From positions 299,669-363,668 of the forward strand of contig NZ_CXSU01000012.1 in assembly GCF_001403795.1 (NCBI RefSeq): a stretch of 64,000 nucleotides of DNA. Reading direction: 5' to 3'. A program made the translations under genes and the position numbers. Within the stretch, counting starts at the first letter, position 1; each line of letters begins with the position of its first letter. The DNA is from Jannaschia donghaensis (lineage in GTDB: Bacteria; Pseudomonadota; Alphaproteobacteria; Rhodobacterales; Rhodobacteraceae). This document shows positions 56,651-64,000 of the stretch, in pieces. Under the pieces are notes generated by a model, which was given only the letters and a program-made list of their open reading frames with translations, was not told the DNA's origin and did not search any database.

Positions 56651-56826
56651 AGCGAGCAGGCCACGCCCGCATCCTTGTCGGCGCACAGCATTTCCATCCC
56701 TGGACGGGCGACCCGGAGATCGGGGGCCTGCAGGTCAATCGGCGCGAGGCCGACCACGGCGACGATGACCAGTCCGACCAAGGCGGCCAGGGTCCTGAGA
56801 TGGCGCGGATCTGCCGTGGTCTTCAT
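56590..56826 (-). CDS. 78-residue hypothetical membrane protein
   Basis: Begins MKTTADPRHLRTLAALVGLVIVAVVGLAP, a single hydrophobic helix that may be an anchor or signal peptide, followed by a polar tail with two cysteines (EMLCADKDAGVACSLYA). AGAAGGAGC lies just before the ATG, a very good ribosome binding site. The last 20 codons are read antisense to the end of rpe. Not assigned to a family. Confidence 0.6.
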   Translation of the reverse strand: MKTTADPRHLRTLAALVGLVIVAVVGLAPIDLQAPDLRVARPGMEMLCADKDAGVACSLYARIDPSPAALRIAAILMP

Positions 56827-56946
56827 GCGAAGCTCCTTCTGAGCCGTGGACGACCGGGGCATCCGGTCGCCATCGATTCCATCGATCCCGTGACCCTAGG
56901 CCCCCAACCGTGAAATTTGCGTAAATGGCCCCGCCGCTTGCCGATT

Positions 56947-57951
56947 TCAGCCGTTATCCCACGGCAGCCAGGTTTTCGCCCCGTGGCTGGCATAGGCCAG
57001 TTCGGCTAGGCGCATGACGTCCAGATAGCATCGCGCTTCGTTCTCGAAGGGGCGAACACGGGCCATCGCGTCGACGACGTGGCGTTGCAGGGCGAAGACG
57101 CTATCCCCTGCGAAACCGGGCCAATCCTGTGGCTCCAACAGGGTTTTTCGATCCTGTGATCCGAAGGCGCGCAGCGTCACCATCCCGTCTCCGCGCAGGT
57201 CGATGGTGCCCGCGTCCCCTTCCAACAACGCCTCCCCGAAGGTGCGTCGCGTGTCGTCGGTGTCGAAATCGAGCAGCCGGTTGCCGTCAAGCATCGCACG
57301 CGCGCCGTTGGCGTAGTCGAAGATCAGATGGCCCGCGTCCTCGCCCCGAATGGCCGGGTTCAGGCGCCGCAAATCGGCGTAAAGACCGGTCGGATCGCCC
57401 AGCAAATAGCGGAAGGTGTCGATGTAATGCACGCCTGTTTCGTGGATCAGCAATCGGGGCATCGTCTGGAAATAGGGCTGGCGCGCCAGATAGGCGTCGG
57501 GGCCCTGTCCGTCGCCGGTGCGCATCCGGAAGGTCAGGTTGCGGAGCGTGCCGATGCGGCCCGCGTTCAACGCCTGCTTCATCGCGCGGAACCACGGCTG
57601 AAAACGGAAATTTTCGTGCACCAGAAGCGGGACGCCGGCCGCTTCCGCTTCGGCCGTGACGGCCTCCGCTTCCTCGAGGGAGGTGCAGAACGGCTTCTGA
57701 CAGATGATGACGCGCGGGGATCGGGGCAGGGCGGCGCGGATCGCCGCCGCGTGCATCGGCGGGGGTCCCGCGATGTCCAGAATGTCGAAACGCCCGGAGG
57801 TCAGCATGGCGCAGAGGTCAGTAAAATCCGCGCCCTTGTCCGGGTCCGCATCGCAGGTGGCGGAGAGGATGACGTCGTCCATCCGCTCCCACGCGCTGCG
57901 GTGGAACTGCGCGAAATAGCCCAGCCCGATCAAGCCAACGCGCAGGGTCAC
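56947..57951 (-). CDS. Gfo/Idh/MocA-family oxidoreductase
   Basis: 334 residues with an N-terminal Rossmann fold (VGLIGLGYFAQFHRSAW, glycine motif GLGYFA) and the family signature ICQKPFCTSLEEAE (lysine in the QKP triad). The C-terminal beta domain has HETGVHYIDTFRYLLGDP. It is presumed to oxidise a sugar or polyol with NAD(P). The GTG at 57949-57951 overlaps the stop of the isopropylmalate-dehydrogenase-like gene (GTGA), so it follows that gene in one operon. Confidence 0.88.
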   Translation of the reverse strand: MTLRVGLIGLGYFAQFHRSAWERMDDVILSATCDADPDKGADFTDLCAMLTSGRFDILDIAGPPPMHAAAIRAALPRSPRVIICQKPFCTSLEEAEAVTAEAEAAGVPLLVHENFRFQPWFRAMKQALNAGRIGTLRNLTFRMRTGDGQGPDAYLARQPYFQTMPRLLIHETGVHYIDTFRYLLGDPTGLYADLRRLNPAIRGEDAGHLIFDYANGARAMLDGNRLLDFDTDDTRRTFGEALLEGDAGTIDLRGDGMVTLRAFGSQDRKTLLEPQDWPGFAGDSVFALQRHVVDAMARVRPFENEARCYLDVMRLAELAYASHGAKTWLPWDNG

Positions 57952-59015
57952 AGCCGCGCCATGACGGCGGCACCCGCGCCTTTGCAATCAAGCAATCCGC
58001 CCAGGTCGCCCGTCGTCTCTCCGGCGGCGAGGCAGGCGTCGACGGCGGTTTGGATGCGCGCGGCATCGTCGATCATCAGGGGCATGTCGTGGCGACGGCC
58101 CAGCCAATCCAGCATCATGCACGCCGACAGGATCATCGCGAAGGGGTTCGCGATGCCCTTGCCCGCAATATCAGGGGCGGAGCCGTGACAAGGCTGAAAC
58201 AGGGCGTGGTCATCGCCGATGTCCGCGGATGGGGCCATGCCGAGACCGCCCATCAGGCCCGCGCCCAGATCAGACAGGATGTCGCCGAACATGTTTTCGG
58301 TCACCATCACGTCCCAGTCCCAAGGTTTCAAAACGAACCACAGGGCCATCGCATCGACATAGGCATGATCGGCCGTCAGATCGGGATACCCCCGGGCCAC
58401 GTCATCGAAGATGTCGCGCCAGAAGGCGAAGGCACGAAAGACGTTTGCCTTGTCGACCGATGTGACGCGTCCAGGGTGGCCAAGGGCCTTGCGATCCTGA
58501 GCCAGTCTGAACGTGTAGTCGCAGACCTTGGTGGTGGTCTTGCGCGTCAGGCGCAGCGTCTCTTCGGCGAAATCCGCTTCCACGCGCCCCTTTCCCTGCG
58601 TGTGAAACAGCCCTTCGGTCGATTCACGGACAAGGACGAAATCGACCGTCTTGTCGTCGGGCAGGTTCAGGGGCGTCTTCATCCCCGGAACGATGCGGAC
58701 TGGACGAATGCCTGCATAGAGGTCGAGCGCGATGCGGATGTCGATCTGCGGCGTCATCTCGGTCCCGTCGGGATAGCGGACGGCGGGATCGCCAAGCGCG
58801 CTGAGCAGGATCGCGTCGGCCTTGCGCGCCGCGTCCAGCGATGCCTGCGGCAAGTCCGATCCGACATCGAGATAGCTGGCCGCCCCGGCGGGGCATTCCA
58901 CATATCTGAAGTCGTAGGCGTCGGAAATGGTGTTCAGAATGTCCAAAGTGGGGGCCATGATCTCGGGTCCGATACCGTCGCCGTGAAAGACCGCAATTTC
59001 GAAAGTCTTGGACAT
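57948..59015 (-). CDS. Isopropylmalate/isocitrate dehydrogenase-family enzyme (tartrate-type)
   Basis: 355 residues of the NAD-dependent beta-decarboxylating dehydrogenase family. [13 protein letters not shown] (~12-24) and the metal-binding [22 protein letters not shown] segment are present, with [13 protein letters not shown] (substrate loop), KANVFR and C-terminal [14 protein letters not shown]. Sequence pattern fits D-malate/tartrate dehydrogenase-like enzymes rather than housekeeping LeuB; the substrate is a tartrate, malate or similar hydroxy acid by inference. Start ATG 59013-59015; divergent from the ABM gene by 60 nt. Confidence 0.85.
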   Translation of the reverse strand: MSKTFEIAVFHGDGIGPEIMAPTLDILNTISDAYDFRYVECPAGAASYLDVGSDLPQASLDAARKADAILLSALGDPAVRYPDGTEMTPQIDIRIALDLYAGIRPVRIVPGMKTPLNLPDDKTVDFVLVRESTEGLFHTQGKGRVEADFAEETLRLTRKTTTKVCDYTFRLAQDRKALGHPGRVTSVDKANVFRAFAFWRDIFDDVARGYPDLTADHAYVDAMALWFVLKPWDWDVMVTENMFGDILSDLGAGLMGGLGMAPSADIGDDHALFQPCHGSAPDIAGKGIANPFAMILSACMMLDWLGRRHDMPLMIDDAARIQTAVDACLAAGETTGDLGGLLDCKGAGAAVMARL

Positions 59016-59075
59016 TTTGATATTCCTCACGTCTGTTGACATCAGCAATAGGAAGCAATCCGTCGGAGGGGAAGC

Positions 59076-59363
59076 ATGTTCGCAGTCGTCGTCACCATAC
59101 AGGTCGTCCCCGGCGGGATGGCCGCGTTCAAGCCCGCGATGATGGAAAACGCCCGCGCTTCGCTGGGGGAGCCGGCCTGCCACCGCTTCGACGTGGCGAC
59201 CGATCCGGCCCGTCCGGACGAGGTATTCCTCTATGAACTCTACGATGACGAAGCCGGGTTCGACGCCCATCGCACAACGGCGCATTACAAAACCTTCGAT
59301 GCCGCCGTCGCCCCCTTGATCGTCGAGAAGACGGTCCAAACCTATGCCGTGGTCGAGGGTTGA
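59076..59363 (+). CDS. ABM-type monooxygenase/small quinol oxidase-like protein
   Basis: 95 residues with the antibiotic biosynthesis monooxygenase (ABM) dimeric ferredoxin-like fold (VVTIQVVPGGMAAFKPAMME, EVFLYELYDDEAGFDAHRTTAHYK, FLYELY strand), similar to the YgiN/LsrG group. No cofactor site is evident. GGAGGGGAAGC precedes the ATG. Immediately upstream of the metallo-beta-lactamase gene (3-nt gap), so they form one operon, probably for metabolite clean-up. Confidence 0.82.
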   Translation: MFAVVVTIQVVPGGMAAFKPAMMENARASLGEPACHRFDVATDPARPDEVFLYELYDDEAGFDAHRTTAHYKTFDAAVAPLIVEKTVQTYAVVEG

Positions 59364-59366
59364 TCC

Positions 59367-60167
59367 GTGAGCGTGTGGGACGTCACCGCGATCCGCTACG
59401 CCGACCGGACCGCGCGCATCCGGGCCGACAGTTTCATCTTCGATGACGATCACGCTGCACCGCATCCGATGGATTACTTCATGTGGCTGCTGCGCCGGGA
59501 GGAGGAGGTCATTCTGGTCGACACGGGATACGATGGACCGGAGGGCAACCGGCGCGACCGCCCGATCCTGATCGACCCACGGGATGCGTTGAAACCTTAC
59601 GGCCTGACGGCCGACGACATCACAACCGTCATCGTCACCCATCTGCATTACGATCATGCGGGCGGGTTGCATCTGTTTCCGAACGCGACGTTGCACATAC
59701 AGGCCAGCGAAATGGCTTATGCAACGGGGCCCTGCATGTGCCATGCCGTCTTGCGGATGCCGTTCACGGGCGACCATATCTGTGAAGCGGTCAAACGGCT
59801 CCACTCCGGCCGGGTGGTCTTCGCCGACGGCGACGCGCAGGTGGCCGAGGGCGTGACCGTCCATCGCATCGGTGGCCATTCCAAGGGGTTGCAGGCCGTG
59901 CGGGTGCGCACGCAAGCCGGATGGCTGTGCCTGGCATCGGATGCCGCCCATTTCTACGAAAATTTCCTGACCGGGCAGCCGTTTCCGATTGTCGTGGATG
60001 TGGCAGAGATGCTGGAGGGATTCGCGATCCTTCGCCGACTGGCCTCCAGACCGGAGTTGATCGTGCCCGGTCACGACCCGCTGGTGCGCGACCTTTTTCC
60101 CGCGGATTCGCGCGGCGGATGGAAGCTTTCGGCCGGACCGACGAAGCCGCGTCCGGATTTCGAGTAG
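59367..60167 (+). CDS. Metallo-beta-lactamase-fold hydrolase, N-acyl homoserine lactonase-like
   Basis: 266 residues. Zinc ligands are in THLHYDHAGG (HxHxDH, 92-97), with further ligands in HRIGGHSKGLQ (His) and LASDAAHFYE (Asp). GHDP near the C-terminus is the final His. Best matches by pattern are AHL-lactonase-like family members; quorum-quenching is possible but a lactone in the catabolic pathway is an equally plausible substrate. The GTG start (59367) follows the ABM gene stop by 3 nt. It ends 168 nt before dctP. Confidence 0.85.
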   Translation: MSVWDVTAIRYADRTARIRADSFIFDDDHAAPHPMDYFMWLLRREEEVILVDTGYDGPEGNRRDRPILIDPRDALKPYGLTADDITTVIVTHLHYDHAGGLHLFPNATLHIQASEMAYATGPCMCHAVLRMPFTGDHICEAVKRLHSGRVVFADGDAQVAEGVTVHRIGGHSKGLQAVRVRTQAGWLCLASDAAHFYENFLTGQPFPIVVDVAEMLEGFAILRRLASRPELIVPGHDPLVRDLFPADSRGGWKLSAGPTKPRPDFE

Positions 60168-60223
60168 CGATCGGCGCACGCGACAGAAAATTGCGTGATT
60201 TCCACCGTCCCGACGATATTAAT

Positions 60224-60268
60224 GTCTGGCGTACAACAATCCAAATCGGTAAGAATTTGTTACCAGAC
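60224..60268. promoter_or_regulatory. Imperfect inverted repeat upstream of dctP
   Basis: GTCTGG-CGT-ACAA (60224-60236) is mirrored by TTGT-TA-CCAGAC (60257-60268) 20 nt away in the dctP leader. The arms share GTCTGG and ACAA. It may be a regulator operator; no identity is claimed. Confidence 0.4.
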
Positions 60269-60335
60269 GGCCCGGGAGGGGTCGTCTAACGGGCGCAACG
60301 TCGCCTGACGCAAGGGTCCAAGGGAGAGGAACCAC

Positions 60336-61388
60336 ATGAAACTCAAAGCCATCGCGCTCGCCACCACGGCAGCCATCGCATCCACGGGTGCCGCCAACAC
60401 GCAGGAGGTCCTCGAGATGACCTCCGCTTTCGGTAAGAACCTGCCGATCCTGGGCACCGCCGGGGTCGACTTCGTCGAGAAGATCAACAGCATCTCGGAA
60501 GGGGTCGAGTTCGAGCACTTCGATCCCGGCGAGTTGGTTCCCACGCTGGAAGCCCTCGACGCCGTGTCGAACGGCTCGGTCGATGCCGCCTACACCACCG
60601 CCGGTTACTGGCAGGGCAAGATCACGGCCGCGTCGCTTTTCGCCGCCGTGCCGTTCGGCCCCGAGGCCGGCGAATTCCTGGCCTGGATGCTCTATGACGA
60701 CGGCGCGGAAATGTTCCAGCGCATGTACGACGACAACGGCTACAACGTGCACGTGATGCCATGCGGCATCATCGCCCCCGAAACCTCGGGCTGGTTCAAG
60801 AACGAGATCAACTCGGTCGAGGATCTGGAAGGTCTGAACATGCGTTTCTTCGGCCTGGGTGCCGAAGTGATGCAGCGCCTGGGCGTGTCCACGTCGCTTC
60901 TTGCCGGGGGTGACATCTTCCCCGCGCTGGAGCGTGGTGCCATCGACGCGACCGAATTCTCGATGCCCCGCATCGATGCGCGTCTCGGCTTCTACAACAT
61001 CGCGAAGTTCAACTACTTCCCCGGTTGGCACCAGCCCGCCACGATGTTCGAACTGTTGGTCAACAAGGACGTCTGGGAAGGTCTGGACGAGCGCAGCCAG
61101 AAGCAGATCGAAGTCGCCTGCCTGGCGAACATCACGACCAACTATGCCGAAGGCGAGGCCACCAACTTCGAGGCCATGAGCACCAACGAGTCGGAAAACG
61201 GTGTGACCAACAAGGTCTGGCCGCCCGAAATGCTGGAAACCTTTGAGACGACCTGGAACGAGGTTGCCGAGGAGCTGGCCGCAGAGGACGAGTATTTCGC
61301 GGAAGTCTGGAACGACCTTCAGGAGTTTCGTGCCGGGTACAAGACCTGGGGCGACACGATCTATCTGCCGCGTCCGCGTGGCAATTGA
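60336..61388 (+). CDS. dctP: TRAP transporter substrate-binding protein, TakP-like
   Basis: 350 residues of the DctP family with a short signal peptide (MKLKAIALATTAAIASTGA). It resembles the TakP alpha-keto acid-binding branch: GELVPTLEALDAVSNGSVDAAYTT, SGWFKNEINSVEDLEGLNMRF, AGGDIFPALERGAIDATE and YFPGWHQP. The conserved arginine that binds the carboxylate is probable in NMRFFG. It delivers the solute to DctQM. The substrate is inferred to be a 2-oxo or hydroxy acid. A terminator at 61415-61444 separates it from dctQ. Confidence 0.9.
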   Translation: MKLKAIALATTAAIASTGAANTQEVLEMTSAFGKNLPILGTAGVDFVEKINSISEGVEFEHFDPGELVPTLEALDAVSNGSVDAAYTTAGYWQGKITAASLFAAVPFGPEAGEFLAWMLYDDGAEMFQRMYDDNGYNVHVMPCGIIAPETSGWFKNEINSVEDLEGLNMRFFGLGAEVMQRLGVSTSLLAGGDIFPALERGAIDATEFSMPRIDARLGFYNIAKFNYFPGWHQPATMFELLVNKDVWEGLDERSQKQIEVACLANITTNYAEGEATNFEAMSTNESENGVTNKVWPPEMLETFETTWNEVAEELAAEDEYFAEVWNDLQEFRAGYKTWGDTIYLPRPRGN

Positions 61389-61414
61389 TCTGACCTGACG
61401 ACCGACGATCAATG

Positions 61415-61444
61415 AACCGGGCGGCCCCACGGTCGCCCGGTTTT
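61415..61444 (+). terminator. Terminator between dctP and dctQ
   Basis: AACCGGGCG (61415-61423) pairs with CGCCCGGTT (61434-61442), 9 bp around a 10-nt loop, with four T's ending at 61444. It lies 26 nt after dctP and 38 nt before dctQ. It probably stops most transcripts after the binding-protein gene, so that DctP is made in excess of the permeases. Confidence 0.8.
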
Positions 61445-61482
61445 CACGACAGCGGCCGGCCGGGTCGCATGCAGCGGGGAAC

Positions 61483-62316
61483 ATGATGACGCAGCACGAA
61501 GACGAAGTGGTCGTGGCCACCGAAGGCGCGCCGATCGTGGCCATCTCCGACCCCGGCGAAGTCGGCCGGGCGGAGCACAATCGCGGCGACCGCGCCGTGG
61601 TGCAGGTCGCCAACGTCTTCTCCTGGCTCTATCCCATCCTGATCATCGCCATCTGCAGCCAGGTCGTTCTGCGCGGCATGGGCAACAACCAAGCCTGGCT
61701 CGACGATGCGCAGTGGTGGATTTACGGTGCCGCCGTCCTGATCGGGATCGGCTATGCCGTTACGACCAATTCCCACGTGCGCGTCGATATCTTCTATGAC
61801 GGCTACGCCCCCGCCAAGCAGCGCAAGATCGACATCTTCGCGCTGGCCTGGCTGTTCCTGCCTTTCATCATCCTGTGCTGGGACACGACCTTGCCCTATG
61901 CCCTGACGTCGATCGTCGCTGATGAAGGGTCGGACAGTCCGAATGGCCTTCACAACCTTTGGATCCTAAAGACGTTCATGAATGTCAGCTTCCTCTATAT
62001 CGCCTTCGCGACCTGGTCGGCCTATGTCCGATACCTGTCGCAGATCACGCCGCCGGTATGGTGGCGCAAGCTGCTCTACGCCTTTCCGGCCGTCGCCTTC
62101 GTGGTGAACCTCGTCATCTACTATGCCGCCCTCGGCCTTGTGCTGCTAACGTCCGAAGCGGGGACGACTGCCCGTCAGGCCACGCGCCACTGGTTCTTCG
62201 ACACGTTCGCCATCGGCCCGGAGGAGATGAAATACACCGTCGCCTCTGCCCTGATCGCCACTGTCCTCATCATCGCGGCCACCTATGCCCTGCGTGACAA
62301 GTCGGGCGAGGTCTGA
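61483..62316 (+). CDS. dctQ: TRAP transporter small permease
   Basis: 277 residues, longer than typical DctQ (~160-200) because of a ~45-residue hydrophilic N-terminal extension and C-terminal additions. Membrane segments lie around NVFSWLYPILIIAICSQVVL, WIYGAAVLIGIGYAVT, LAWLFLPFIILCW, and VAFVVNLVIYYAAL, the four-helix core. It forms the membrane unit with DctM. Ends 3 nt before dctM. Confidence 0.88.
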   Translation: MMTQHEDEVVVATEGAPIVAISDPGEVGRAEHNRGDRAVVQVANVFSWLYPILIIAICSQVVLRGMGNNQAWLDDAQWWIYGAAVLIGIGYAVTTNSHVRVDIFYDGYAPAKQRKIDIFALAWLFLPFIILCWDTTLPYALTSIVADEGSDSPNGLHNLWILKTFMNVSFLYIAFATWSAYVRYLSQITPPVWWRKLLYAFPAVAFVVNLVIYYAALGLVLLTSEAGTTARQATRHWFFDTFAIGPEEMKYTVASALIATVLIIAATYALRDKSGEV

Positions 62317-62319
62317 GCG

Positions 62320-63768
62320 ATGTTCCTCCTCGAATTCATCGGGCGCGTCATGACCCTGAACGAACTGGCCGTCCTGGTCATGTTCCTGTCCTTCATCTGG
62401 ATGCTCTTCCGCGGCATTCCCGTGGCGATGGCGCTGGTGGGGGTTTCGCTGATTTTCGCGCTGTTCGCGGAAATCTTCCTCGACCCGTTCCGCGCCAACT
62501 TCCGCGACATCATCGAATTCGACCGCACCGGCATCGATTATCAGCGGCTGTCGATCCTGTCGGGGCGCCTGTTCGGCAACATCGTGAAGAACCCGGTCCT
62601 CGTGGCCCTGCCGATGTTCATCTACATGGGTCTTATGCTGGATCAGTCCGGCGTGGCGCAGCGCATGATGCATGCCATGCAGAAGCTGTTCGGCGGCCTG
62701 CGCGGCGGCCTGTCGCTGACGGTGCTGCTGATCGGTATCATCCTCGCCGCCTCAACCGGCGTTATCGGGGCGTCGGTCACGCTGCTGGGCGTGATGGCCC
62801 TGCCGGCGATGATGAAGCAGAACTATTCCAAGGAAATCGCCACCGGCACCATCGCCAGTGCCGGCACGCTGGGCATCCTGATCCCGCCCTCGATCATGCT
62901 GGTCATCATGTCCGATCAGCTGGCGATCTCGCTGGGTGATCTGTTCATGGGCGCGCTGTTCCCCGGCCTGATCCTGGGCGGGCTCTATATCGCGTTCATC
63001 GTGATCTACGGCCTGGTGAAACCCGGCGCGATGCCCGCTCCCGAACAGACCGAGGACGTCGGCTGGCCCGTCGTGAGAGAAGTGCTTTTGGCGGTGGTGC
63101 CGCCGATGTTCCTGATCCTGCTGGTTCTGGGGTCGATCTTCGCAGGCATCGCGACGCCGACCGAAGCCTCGGGTTTGGGCGCTTTGGGGGCCACGGTTCT
63201 TGCGTTCGTGAACGGCAAGCTGTCGTTCAAGGTCCTGAAAGAGGTTGGGCGATCAACGATGAATACCTCCGGCTACATCGTGGGTATCTTCCTGGCGGCA
63301 AATTTCTTCGCGCTGGTCTTGCGCCGTTATGGCGGGGACCAGATCGTCGAGGAACACGTGCTGGGCATCTTCCAGAACCCTTACATGGTCGTGCTTTTCA
63401 TCCTGTTCATCGTGTTCCTGCTGGGCTTCCTGCTCGACTGGATCGAGATCACGATCATCATCATGCCTCTGATGCTGCCGATCATCATGGGGCTGGAGCT
63501 GGCGGTGCCGGGCTTCGGTCAGGTGCAGGACCCCGAGGTGGTCTGGTTCGCGATCCTTGTGGCGGTGACGCTGCAGACCAGTTTTCTGACGCCACCGGTG
63601 GGCTTTGCGTTGTTCTATCTCAAGGGGGTCTGCCCGCCCGGCGTGACGCTGGCCCATATCTATCGCGGTGTCATTCCGTTCGTGCTGTTGCAGCTGACGG
63701 GTCTGGCTATCGTGTTCCTGTTTCCGGCGCTGACGACGTGGCTGCCCTCGGTTGCCTACGGCAATTAG
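62320..63768 (+). CDS. dctM: TRAP transporter large permease
   Basis: 482 residues with about 12 membrane segments. Characteristic patterns are AASTGVIGASVTLLGVMALPAMMKQNYSKEIATG, GTLGILIPPSIMLVIM (pore loop) and FLTPPVGFALFYLKGV near the C-terminus. It is the transport unit that imports the acid with Na+ with help from DctQ and DctP. Follows dctQ by 3 nt; a terminator at 63795 follows. Confidence 0.95.
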   Translation: MFLLEFIGRVMTLNELAVLVMFLSFIWMLFRGIPVAMALVGVSLIFALFAEIFLDPFRANFRDIIEFDRTGIDYQRLSILSGRLFGNIVKNPVLVALPMFIYMGLMLDQSGVAQRMMHAMQKLFGGLRGGLSLTVLLIGIILAASTGVIGASVTLLGVMALPAMMKQNYSKEIATGTIASAGTLGILIPPSIMLVIMSDQLAISLGDLFMGALFPGLILGGLYIAFIVIYGLVKPGAMPAPEQTEDVGWPVVREVLLAVVPPMFLILLVLGSIFAGIATPTEASGLGALGATVLAFVNGKLSFKVLKEVGRSTMNTSGYIVGIFLAANFFALVLRRYGGDQIVEEHVLGIFQNPYMVVLFILFIVFLLGFLLDWIEITIIIMPLMLPIIMGLELAVPGFGQVQDPEVVWFAILVAVTLQTSFLTPPVGFALFYLKGVCPPGVTLAHIYRGVIPFVLLQLTGLAIVFLFPALTTWLPSVAYGN

Positions 63769-63794
63769 GGCGGTCGCCGTCTCGCGCAGGAAAA

Positions 63795-63826
63795 GAAGGG
63801 GTGCCCTTGGGAGGGGGTGCCCCTTC
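63795..63826 (+). terminator. Terminator after dctM
   Basis: GAAGGGG (63795-63801) pairs with CCCCTTC (63820-63826); the inner bases GCCC/GGGG can extend the stem, and GCCTTTT follows. It lies 26 nt after dctM. Confidence 0.75.
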
Positions 63827-63922
63827 GCCTTTTGGGCCCCGATTTCGGGTGCGGCGCCGCACGGGGTTTAATCCGCCGCGCGCCGATGCCATCTGAAAGG
63901 CACGATAGAAGCGGAGCACACC

Positions 63923-64000
63923 ATGGATCGCACCAAGACACTCCTTCTGGGCGCAGGCGTCGCCGTTCTGGCCCTGGGTGGCGGCATCGCCCTGCGTCAG
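63923..64000 (+). CDS. Partial CDS, protein with N-terminal membrane segment
   Basis: The last frame begins MDRTKTLLLGAGVAVLALGGG and runs out of the window after 26 residues. The hydrophobic helix suggests a membrane anchor or signal peptide. No motif is visible; function cannot be judged. Confidence 0.55.
   Translation, partial: MDRTKTLLLGAGVAVLALGGGIALRQ

Noticed and set aside
60191..60219. TTGCGT-N17-GATATT as a dctP promoter
   Set aside because: Both boxes match the consensus poorly; reported only as a weak possibility.

Overview
The window looks like a chromosomal segment of a marine-type alphaproteobacterium of the family Rhodobacteraceae (Roseobacter group). This is inferred from high G+C, tightly packed genes with ATGA/GTGA stop-start overlaps, and family-typical genes: glyQ/DUF6446/glyS next to a PEP-utilising dikinase, a short ProS, HdaA, CarD, a ppk/ppx pair, TRAP transporters and a CtrA-type site. 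Genus cannot be decided from the sequence. No rRNA, tRNA, IS element, prophage or CRISPR array was found; nearly all of it is core genome.

Layout. 1-3466 (-): a membrane-stress cluster (SPFH/YdjI-like end fragment, DUF2927 lipoprotein, TelA, XpaC-like protein, a 31-residue peptide). 3548-8958: glutathione S-transferase, a SAM-II riboswitch in front of metZ, folE2, and a rhodanese/ChrA pair. 8955-12176 (-): folB-folP-glmM, overlapping. 12256-19600 (-): SleB-type hydrolase, a PPDK-like protein, glyS, DUF6446, glyQ. 19759-26012: a SPOR/peptidoglycan-binding pseudo-protease, Nudix, TrkH, an EamA exporter, a NIPSNAP/ArsR divergent pair and two tiny membrane proteins. 26078-31924: ilvC with two divergent overlapping Lrp genes, HAD phosphatases, a class V aminotransferase and a UbiH-type monooxygenase. 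32031-41947: GntR regulator, a c-di-GMP-receptor/glycosyltransferase fusion with a CtrA site, carA, yqeY, an M48-like protease, an AI-2E-type permease, hdaA and ppk. 42203-49217: GAF protein, ppx, proS, lolC/E-lolD, a lysophospholipase-like hydrolase and an SCP2 protein. 49270-56826: TPR protein, SUV3-like helicase, S4 protein, fdxA, carD, a zincin, a VOC-like protein, formyl-THF cyclo-ligase and rpe. 56947-63768: a catabolic cluster (Gfo/Idh, isopropylmalate-dehydrogenase-like enzyme, ABM monooxygenase, metallo-beta-lactamase hydrolase) beside a complete TRAP transporter (dctP-dctQ-dctM).

Functional links. Folate genes recur (folE2, folB, folP, cyclo-ligase), as do cell-envelope genes (glmM, SleB, SPOR protein, LolCD) and polyphosphate metabolism (ppk, ppx). 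The sequence also shows regulation: a SAM-II riboswitch on metZ, 15-nt repeats between ilvC and the Lrp pair, a full CtrA box before the MshEN-glycosyltransferase gene, a terminator hairpin just upstream of carD, and a terminator between dctP and dctQ.

No clearly new multi-gene system was found. The most interesting points are the MshEN-glycosyltransferase fusion with its CtrA site, the Lrp/ilvC operator array, the PPDK-like protein that has lost ATP-grasp residues, and the protease-like protein that has lost its catalytic residues.
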